Source: Acidaminococcus fermentans | Lineage (GTDB): Bacteria; Bacillota_C; Negativicutes; Acidaminococcales; Acidaminococcaceae | Assembly (NCBI GenBank): GCA_004555735.1 | Contig: SFHH01000060.1 | Span: 1-10,540, forward strand | Reading direction: 5' to 3' | DNA: 10,540 bases | In this document: one piece after another, positions 5,304-10,540 of the stretch | Layout of the letters: every line of letters starts with the position of its first letter | Position numbering within the stretch: position 1 is the first letter of the stretch | Program-made: the position numbers and the translations under genes | Notes under the pieces: generated by a model | The model's input: the letters and a program-made list of their open reading frames with translations, nothing else | Told to the model about the DNA's origin: nothing | Database searches by the model: none

Positions 5304-6128
5304 ATGAAAAAAATGGCACTGGTACTGGCCGGGCTCCTGGCTCTGGCCGGCATCGCCGGGGGCTGCGGCGGGAGTTCCACTGGCAGCAAGCCGGCAGGGG
5401 GAGATAAGAAAGTGGTCCTGAAGGTGGGCGCATCCCCGGTTCCTCATGCGGAGATCCTGGAAAAAGTGAAGCCGCTCCTGGCCAAGGACGGAGTGGATCT
5501 CCAGGTGGTTGAATTCACCGATTACGTAAAGCCCAACCTGAGCCTCAGCGATAAGGAAATCGATGCTAACTTCTTCCAGCATCTGCCGTATCTGGAAAAG
5601 TTCTGCAAAGACCGGAACCTGTCCCTGATTTCTGTGGGCAAAGTCCACATCGAACCCATGGGAGTGTATTCCCGGAAAATCAAAGATATCAAAGCTATAC
5701 CTGACGGCGCGAAAGTAGCAATCCCCAACGATCCCACCAACGGGGGCCGGGCTCTGGCCATCCTGGAAAAGGCCGGTCTCCTGAAACTGAAGGAAGGGGT
5801 CGGGGTACTGGCCACCGCCAACGACATCGTGGAGAACCCCAAGAACCTCCAGATCACCGAAGCAGAAGCTGCCATGCTGCCCCGGACCTTGGATGATGTG
5901 GATCTAGCCGTAATCAACTCTAACTTCGCCATGGAAGCCAAGCTGAATCCCACCAAAGATGCTCTGTTCATCGAAGCCAAAGATTCTCCTTACGCCAACA
6001 TTGTCGCCGTCCGCAAAGGGGACGAAAACCGTCCGGAAATCCAGAAACTGATGAAAGCCCTGAACAGCCCGGAAGTGAAGAAATTCATCGAAGAGAAATA
6101 CAAGGGTGCCATAGTTCCGGCATTCTGA
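5304..6128 (+). CDS. metQ: MetQ-type substrate-binding lipoprotein (NlpA family) of a methionine ABC importer
   Basis: The 274-residue protein is exported and lipid-anchored, and binds methionine (or a related amino acid) for delivery to a MetN-MetI permease. Residues 1-20 form a lipoprotein signal (MKKMALVLAGLLALAG core) ending at Cys21, with a slightly atypical lipobox AGGC, followed by a Gly/Ser linker. The mature part has the family hallmarks KVGASPVPHAEIL, VEFTDYVKPNLSL, DANFFQHLPYLE, PNDPTNGGRAL and AVINSNFAM. Length is typical. The strong AAAGGAGG lies 9 nt before the ATG. Neither metN nor metI is adjacent, although these genes are usually clustered with metQ, so it is an orphan binding protein that must use permease parts encoded elsewhere. 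Another NlpA-family ligand cannot be excluded. Confidence 0.92.
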   Translation: MKKMALVLAGLLALAGIAGGCGGSSTGSKPAGGDKKVVLKVGASPVPHAEILEKVKPLLAKDGVDLQVVEFTDYVKPNLSLSDKEIDANFFQHLPYLEKFCKDRNLSLISVGKVHIEPMGVYSRKIKDIKAIPDGAKVAIPNDPTNGGRALAILEKAGLLKLKEGVGVLATANDIVENPKNLQITEAEAAMLPRTLDDVDLAVINSNFAMEAKLNPTKDALFIEAKDSPYANIVAVRKGDENRPEIQKLMKALNSPEVKKFIEEKYKGAIVPAF

Positions 6129-6138
6129 GGTCCGTGTC

Positions 6139-6408
6139 ATGCCCAACACCATCGTTTATGAAGACGGAACGGCTTTCCATCCAGGTTCCTATCTGGAAGA
6201 CCTGCTTACCGAATGGGAGATGACGCCGGTCCAGTTTGCCCATAAGCTGGGGAAACCGGTGGAAACCGTCGAGCAGCTGCTGGAAGGGGTCATTCCAGTG
6301 GACTTGGAACTGGCCAGCAAATTGGAGGAAGCCACGGAAATCAGTGCGGCAGCCTGGCTGAACCTGCAGTTCATGTTCGATGAGAAAGTGGAAGCCCACA
6401 AGAAATAA
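6139..6408 (+). CDS. HigA/VapI-type XRE-family HTH protein (antitoxin-like), no toxin partner seen
   Basis: The 89-residue protein has the layout of HigA-family antidotes: FHPGSYLEDLLTEWEMTP (residues 13-30), an HTH at about 28-52, and the closing motif AAWLNLQFMFD (71-81), close to the typical WLNLQ-x-x-Y-D. The HTH region LGKPVETVEQLLEG is less canonical than usual. The gene starts 10 nt after the metQ stop, with TGAGG overlapping that stop as a modest ribosome binding site, so it is probably co-transcribed. No HigB/RelE-type toxin lies on either side: upstream is metQ and downstream is a convergent LysR gene. It may therefore be a stand-alone regulator, possibly of metQ, rather than an antitoxin; that is inference. 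Confidence 0.83.
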   Translation: MPNTIVYEDGTAFHPGSYLEDLLTEWEMTPVQFAHKLGKPVETVEQLLEGVIPVDLELASKLEEATEISAAAWLNLQFMFDEKVEAHKK

Positions 6409-6412
6409 CAGT

Positions 6413-7267
6413 TCAATAGTTCGTCCAAAACAGACGGGCGGTCTCGTGGAGAGGCCGCCCTTTTTTGCGCACCAGGCAGACCTGGCTGGCCAGAGCGGCT
6501 TCTTCCACCGGCACCGCTGTGAACCCATGGCTCAGAGAGACCACCGATTCCGGCACAAGGGCGATTCCCAGCCCCGCCTGGGCCCATTGGAGGCAGCTGC
6601 GGGCATCATCGGCCAGGCAGCGGAAATACAAGGAAAAGTTCCGCTTCCGGCAGCTTTCCTGGATGATCTGTTCCCAGCGCCGATAGCCCAAAAGGGCCAG
6701 ATCCTGGAGGGCTTCCAGGGTAAGGGAATCCGGCAGAGGAGAGGGAAACAGATCCCGGATCCCCACAGCGCAGAAATTTTCCTGGCAAAGGATCTTCCGG
6801 TCCACGCGGGACAGGGAAAAAGGCGTCCGGATCAAGGCCAGGTCGATGGTCTCTTTTTCCAGGGCATCCAGCAGCTGGTACGTATTCCCTTCGTACAGCT
6901 GGAAAGAAATCTCGGGATATTTCTGGAGAAAATACCGGACTCCCCGGAAAAACCGTTCCCCGGATCCGGAGGAGATCATCCCTAGGTGGAGGCTGCCTTT
7001 CTTCCCCAGCTGGAAATTCTTCATGTCTTCCTGAGCGGCCAAGGTCAGGCTCTGGATCCGTTTGGCTGTGTCGTAGAGGCTTTTTCCTGCTTCGGTGAGG
7101 CGGATCTTCCGGCTGCCCCGTTCCAGGAGACGGACCCCGCACTGGGCTTCCAGCCGCTGGAGCTGGAGGGACACTGGGGGCTGGGTCAGGTTCAGCCGCC
7201 GGGCTCCGGCGGAGATGGACCCTTCTTCCACCACGGCGATGAGACAGTTCAGCTGTTCCAGGTTCAT
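6413..7267 (-). CDS. LysR-family transcriptional regulator
   Basis: The 284-residue protein has an N-terminal winged HTH (MNLEQLNCLIAVVEEGS, recognition region LNLTQPPVSLQLQRLE at about 25-40, then LLERGSRKIRLTEAG) and a C-terminal periplasmic-binding-like effector domain from about residue 90 (GSLHLGMISSG) to the end. It is slightly short for the family but appears complete. The start is supported by AGGAGG (plus-strand complement 7275-7280) 7 nt upstream. It is divergent from the ABC exporter genes across a 108-nt AT-rich region, the usual arrangement for a LysR regulator and its target, so control of the exporter and autoregulation are likely. The effector cannot be predicted. Only 4 nt separate its stop from the convergent HTH gene, and no terminator of its own is visible. 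Confidence 0.93.
   Translation of the reverse strand: MNLEQLNCLIAVVEEGSISAGARRLNLTQPPVSLQLQRLEAQCGVRLLERGSRKIRLTEAGKSLYDTAKRIQSLTLAAQEDMKNFQLGKKGSLHLGMISSGSGERFFRGVRYFLQKYPEISFQLYEGNTYQLLDALEKETIDLALIRTPFSLSRVDRKILCQENFCAVGIRDLFPSPLPDSLTLEALQDLALLGYRRWEQIIQESCRKRNFSLYFRCLADDARSCLQWAQAGLGIALVPESVVSLSHGFTAVPVEEAALASQVCLVRKKGRPLHETARLFWTNY
6436..6466 (+). terminator. Rho-independent terminator of the metQ unit, inside the convergent LysR gene
   Basis: GGGCGG (6436-6441) pairs with CCGCCC (6455-6460); TCTC/GAGA extends the stem with a two-base bulge, and six T residues follow (6461-6466). It begins 27 nt after the HTH gene stop and lies entirely within the last codons of the opposite-strand LysR gene. 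Confidence 0.85.
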
Positions 7268-7297
7268 ACTGCATCCTCCTATATTAAAAATATATGG

Positions 7298-7326
7298 TTA
7301 CAAATAAATTCAATATCTATTATATA
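7298..7326 (+). promoter_or_regulatory. Putative promoter of the ABC exporter operon
   Basis: TTACAA (7298-7303) and TATATA (7321-7326) are 17 nt apart, about 50 nt before the exporter start. The region between the divergent genes is markedly AT-rich compared with the rest of the window and contains the symmetrical ATATTAAAAATAT (7281-7293) near the LysR ribosome binding site, a possible regulator contact. Confidence 0.55.
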
Positions 7327-7329
7327 GCA
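7319..7329 (-). promoter_or_regulatory. Putative extended -10 of the LysR gene
   Basis: On the minus strand the sequence reads TGCTATATAAT, an extended -10 (TGC plus TATATA) about 55 nt before the LysR start. A convincing -35 is not seen, and TTATCT at a suitable distance is weak. The TATATA is the same hexamer proposed as the -10 of the plus-strand promoter. Confidence 0.45.
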
Positions 7330-7375
7330 ATCCAGGTGGTAAGATAAAGGCAGTCCAAAAAATGAGGTGCGTAAC

Positions 7376-9133
7376 ATGAAAAAATTCCAGCCCTATTTCC
7401 GGGGCTATGGCCGGGATTGCTTCCTGGCCCCTCTGTTCAAACTGCTGGAAGCTCTGATGGATCTGGCGGTGCCCCTGGTGATCGCGGCTATGATCGACCG
7501 GGGACTCCCCACTGGCGATACCGGCTTCCTGTTCCGCTGTTTCCTGGTGCTCATGGGACTCATGGTCCTGGGCATGGGCTTTTCCTTCACCGCCCAGTAT
7601 TTTGCTGCCCGGGGAAGCGTGGGGGTGGTGACCCGGCTCCGGCAGGCCCTGTTCGACCACATCCAGGGACTGTCCTACCGGGAACTGGATACCCTGGGCT
7701 CCGATACCCTGATCACCCGGCTCACCAGTGATGTGACCCAGGTCCAGACAGGACTGAACCTGGCCCTGCGGCTGCTGCTCCGGAGCCCCTTCATCGTCTT
7801 CGGGTCCATGGTCATGGCCTTCTTCATCGATGTGCCCAGTGCCCTGGTGTTCGCCATTTCCATCCCTCTGCTCCTCATTGTGGTGCTGGGGATCATGAGC
7901 CGGAGCATCCCCCTGTTCAAACGGGTCCAGGAAGCCCTGGACCGGCTGCTCCAGACTACCCGGGAAAACCTCACCGGGGTCCGGGTGATCCGGGCTTTCT
8001 GCCGGGAAAAGGCAGAGGTGGAGGAATTCGACAGCCGGAACACCGACTTGACCCGGAAGAACCTCCATGTGGGTCGCTGGTCCGCATTGATGGCCCCGGG
8101 CACCTATCTCCTGGTGAACCTGGCTACTGTGGTGCTGATCCGCCAGGGAGCCCTCCGGGTGGAGATGGGAGCCATGGCTCAGGGAGATGTGGTGGCCCTG
8201 TACAACTATATGGCCCAGATGATCATCGAACTGGTGAAACTGGGCAGTATGGTGATCACATTGAATAAATCGGCAGCCTGTGCCAGCCGCATCCAGGGTA
8301 TCCTGGAGGTGAAAAGCTCCATGACCTGTCCTTCCGCTGACGGATCCCTTCAACCGGTAAGCGGGGGACCGGCCGTGGCTTTCCATCACGTATCCTTTGG
8401 CTATGCAGGGGGTGCTGAAGCCGTCACAGATCTGGATTTTACCATTCCCAAAGGCTATACGGTCGGGATCATCGGGGGTACCGGCAGCGGTAAGACCACC
8501 CTGGTGAACCTGATCCCTCGTTTCTATGATGTGACCCAGGGACGGGTGGAAGTGGGAGGACGGGACGTGCGGGCCTATCCTGCCGGCCGTCTCCTGGAAA
8601 AAATCGCCCTAGTGCCCCAGAAAGCCGTCCTCTTTGAAGGGACCATCCGGGATAACCTGCGCTGGGGCAAGGCCGATGCTTCTGACGAAGAACTCTGGCA
8701 AGCCCTGGAAACTGCCCAGGCCAAAGAGGTGGTGCTGGGGAAGGAGGGACAGCTGGACGCCCTGGTAGAACAGGGGGGACGGAACCTGTCCGGAGGCCAG
8801 AAACAGCGGCTGACCATTGCCCGGGCCCTGGTGAAACACCCGGAGATCCTGATCCTGGATGATTCCGCCAGCGCCCTGGATTTTGCCACCGATCTCCATC
8901 TCCGCCAGGCCATCAAGTCCCTGGAAGGAGAGATGACCGTCTTCATCGTATCCCAGCGGACCAGCAGTGTCCGGCAGGCGGATCTGATCCTGGTGCTGGA
9001 CGACGGGAAACTGGTGGGCCAGGGAACCCATCTCCAGCTGCTGGAAACCTGTCCGGTGTACCAGGAAATCTTCGATTCCCAGTATCCCGGCCGGCGAGCG
9101 GAAGAAATCCGCCAGGGAAAGGAGGAAGCCTGA
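7376..9133 (+). CDS. ABC exporter half-transporter with degenerate ATPase site (BmrC/TM287-like)
   Basis: The 585-residue protein fuses an N-terminal six-helix exporter domain (about residues 15-300) to a C-terminal ATPase domain (about 333-570). Walker A is GGTGSGKTT (367-375), the Q-loop is Gln415, the signature is LSGGQ (471-475) and Walker B is ILILDD (491-496). Two catalytic positions deviate: Asp496 replaces the general-base Glu, and Gln527 (VSQRT) replaces the switch His. This pattern marks the non-hydrolytic half of heterodimeric exporters such as BmrCD, LmrCD and TM287/288, which expel drugs or lipophilic compounds. The start at 7376 follows GAGGTG 6 nt upstream and is preferred to the in-frame GTG at 7367. 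The next gene starts on the last base of the stop codon (TGATG), with its ribosome binding site inside this gene, so the two halves are co-translated. The substrate is unknown. Confidence 0.93.
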   Translation: MKKFQPYFRGYGRDCFLAPLFKLLEALMDLAVPLVIAAMIDRGLPTGDTGFLFRCFLVLMGLMVLGMGFSFTAQYFAARGSVGVVTRLRQALFDHIQGLSYRELDTLGSDTLITRLTSDVTQVQTGLNLALRLLLRSPFIVFGSMVMAFFIDVPSALVFAISIPLLLIVVLGIMSRSIPLFKRVQEALDRLLQTTRENLTGVRVIRAFCREKAEVEEFDSRNTDLTRKNLHVGRWSALMAPGTYLLVNLATVVLIRQGALRVEMGAMAQGDVVALYNYMAQMIIELVKLGSMVITLNKSAACASRIQGILEVKSSMTCPSADGSLQPVSGGPAVAFHHVSFGYAGGAEAVTDLDFTIPKGYTVGIIGGTGSGKTTLVNLIPRFYDVTQGRVEVGGRDVRAYPAGRLLEKIALVPQKAVLFEGTIRDNLRWGKADASDEELWQALETAQAKEVVLGKEGQLDALVEQGGRNLSGGQKQRLTIARALVKHPEILILDDSASALDFATDLHLRQAIKSLEGEMTVFIVSQRTSSVRQADLILVLDDGKLVGQGTHLQLLETCPVYQEIFDSQYPGRRAEEIRQGKEEA

Positions 9134-10540
9134 TGTCCATGGATCAAAACAAGTCCAGCTGGGTCACCCTGAAAAAAGTCTGGAAGATCATCGACGCTTA
9201 TCGTCTGCTCCTTTTGGGGAGCTTGGTGCTGGCCGGGGCCTCCGTCGCTCTCCAGCTCTATGTGCCCATCTTGTTCGGCCGGGTCATCGACGGGATCCTG
9301 GGGCCGGGGCAGGTGGATTTCGCTCAGGTGGGCCGCTATACCACCCAGATCCTCTTGCTGGTGATCCTCTCCAGCCTGGCTACCTGGGCTATGAATCTCG
9401 TCAACAACAAACTGGCTTTCCATACGGTCCAGGATATCCGCAGCCGGGCCATCCGCCAGATCCAGCAGCTGCCCCTGTCCTTTTTGGACAGCCACAGCAC
9501 CGGGGACCTGGTCCAACGGGTGATCGCCGATGTGGATCAGATCTCGGACGGGCTGCTCCTAGGGTTCACCCAGCTGTTTTCCGGGCTGGTGACCATTGGG
9601 CTGACCCTGTACTTCATGTTTTCTACCCACCGAAACATTTCCCTCTTGGTGATCCTCCTGACTCCCCTCAGCTTCCTGGTGGCGAGATTTATCGCCAGCC
9701 GGTCATACAAGCTGTTCCAGGCTCAGACAGCCATCCGGGGAAAGCAGACCGCCCTCATCAACGAAACCATCGGCAATGAAAAAGTGGTGAAGGCCTTCAG
9801 CCATGAAGCCCGTTCTTCCGCTCAGTTCCAAGCCATCAATGAAGACCTGCAGCAGGCCACTCAGGGAGCCCTGTTCTACAGTTCCCTCACCAATCCTTCC
9901 ACTCGGGCAGTGAATAATGCCATCTATGCCTTGGTGGCCCTGGTGGGCTGCTGGGAGATCCTGGCCGGGGGTCTCACCGTGGGAGGGCTTACGGTACTGC
10001 TGTACTATGCCAACCAATATATGAAGCCCTTTACGGATATCAGCTCCGTGGTCACCGAGCTCCAGAATGCCCTGGCCTGTGCTGCCCGGGTGTTCGCCCT
10101 GATCGAGGAGACGCCCCAGAGCGCCGATCCGGACCGGAAGCTGGTGTTCCAGGAAGGCCGGATGGATATCAGCCACGTGTATTTTTCCTATGACAAAAAG
10201 AAGTCCCTCATCGAAGATTTCAATTTCCAGGTAGAACCAGGCCAGACCACGGCCATCGTAGGGCCCACTGGCTGCGGGAAGAGCACTTTCATCAATCTGC
10301 TCATGCGGTTCTACGATGTGGACCGGGGGACCATTGCCATCGACGGCCAGGATACGGGGAAAGTGGACCGCCATTCCCTCCGCCGGACCTATGGGATGGT
10401 GCTCCAGGAAACCTGGCTGAAACAGGGGAGCATCCGGGAGAACATCGCCTTCGGGAAGCCGGGAGCCACGGAAGAAGAAATCATCCGGGCCGCCCAGGAA
10501 GCCCATAGCTGGGAATTCATCCGCCGGCTGCCCCAGGGGC
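9133..10540 (+). CDS. ABC exporter half-transporter, partner subunit (BmrD/TM288-like), 3' partial
   Basis: 469 residues are visible before the window ends. The six-helix transmembrane domain (about residues 18-310) includes the exporter motif FLDSHSTGDLVQRVIADVDQI (117-137). The ATPase domain begins near residue 343 (MDISHVYFSYD), with Walker A GPTGCGKST (377-385) and the Q-loop at Gln425 (VLQET). Signature, Walker B and switch His lie beyond the edge, so it cannot be checked directly that this half carries the intact catalytic residues or a deviant signature, as expected for the partner of a degenerate half. ATG 9133 overlaps the previous stop by one base and has AGGAGG 7 nt upstream; ATG 9139 is possible but worse spaced. 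Gene order (degenerate half first) matches bmrC-bmrD. Confidence 0.92.
   Translation, partial: MSMDQNKSSWVTLKKVWKIIDAYRLLLLGSLVLAGASVALQLYVPILFGRVIDGILGPGQVDFAQVGRYTTQILLLVILSSLATWAMNLVNNKLAFHTVQDIRSRAIRQIQQLPLSFLDSHSTGDLVQRVIADVDQISDGLLLGFTQLFSGLVTIGLTLYFMFSTHRNISLLVILLTPLSFLVARFIASRSYKLFQAQTAIRGKQTALINETIGNEKVVKAFSHEARSSAQFQAINEDLQQATQGALFYSSLTNPSTRAVNNAIYALVALVGCWEILAGGLTVGGLTVLLYYANQYMKPFTDISSVVTELQNALACAARVFALIEETPQSADPDRKLVFQEGRMDISHVYFSYDKKKSLIEDFNFQVEPGQTTAIVGPTGCGKSTFINLLMRFYDVDRGTIAIDGQDTGKVDRHSLRRTYGMVLQETWLKQGSIRENIAFGKPGATEEEIIRAAQEAHSWEFIRRLPQG

Noticed and set aside
7310..8389. A 359-codon minus-strand open frame, and similar ones at 8575-9516 and 9703-10506
   Set aside because: All are antisense to the ABC exporter genes, and their His/Gln/Gly-rich translations are typical artefacts of codon bias on the coding strand.

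Overview
The window is chromosomal housekeeping DNA from a fairly GC-rich bacterium whose gene content points to the Firmicutes. Strong Shine-Dalgarno sequences (AGGAGG, AAAGGAGG), extended -10 promoters (TGCTATAAT), a YwnA-type Rrf2 regulator, a CofE-like protein in an anaerobe-like context, a NAD-type malic enzyme and a BmrC/BmrD-type ABC exporter pair suggest a Negativicutes anaerobe, perhaps Acidaminococcus-like. That placement is an inference from gene style; no rRNA or other marker is present. No prophage, insertion sequence, transposase, CRISPR array or rRNA is visible.

Layout, left to right. (1) 1-397: 3' part of an Rrf2-family regulator. (2) 416-584: a complete tRNA-Arg(CCG) unit with its own promoter, encoded CCA and terminator. 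(3) 629-2292: an extended -10 promoter followed by three overlapping genes: a YbgC-like hotdog thioesterase, a small membrane-anchored protein of unknown function, and a CofE-like (F420-0:gamma-glutamyl ligase family) protein. (4) 2293-2689: a gene-free mosaic of long hairpins, diverged repeat modules and short tandem repeats. (5) 2690-5031: rdgB (XTP/dITP diphosphatase), a YfcE-like phosphoesterase overlapping it by 4 nt, and malic enzyme 18 nt later, probably one operon. (6) 5032-5303: a second repeat- and palindrome-rich spacer that forms the leader of the next unit. (7) 5304-6408: metQ, encoding a methionine-type substrate-binding lipoprotein, and a HigA-like antitoxin-family HTH protein 10 nt downstream; neither MetN/MetI nor a HigB toxin is present. 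(8) 6413-7267, minus strand: a LysR-type regulator convergent with the metQ unit, whose 3' end contains the metQ-unit terminator. (9) 7298-10540: a divergent promoter region followed by two coupled ABC exporter half-transporters. The first has a degenerate ATPase site (Glu to Asp after Walker B, His to Gln in the switch loop). The second runs off the window edge.

Functionally the window combines nucleotide-pool sanitation (RdgB), malate/pyruvate metabolism, methionine-type uptake, and probably heterodimeric drug or lipid export under possible LysR control. I see no clearly new multi-gene system. The most interesting material is the two structured intergenic regions, the CofE-like protein with its small membrane partner, the orphan metQ/HigA-like pair, and the LysR-ABC divergent promoter in which one symmetrical TATATA can serve as -10 on both strands.
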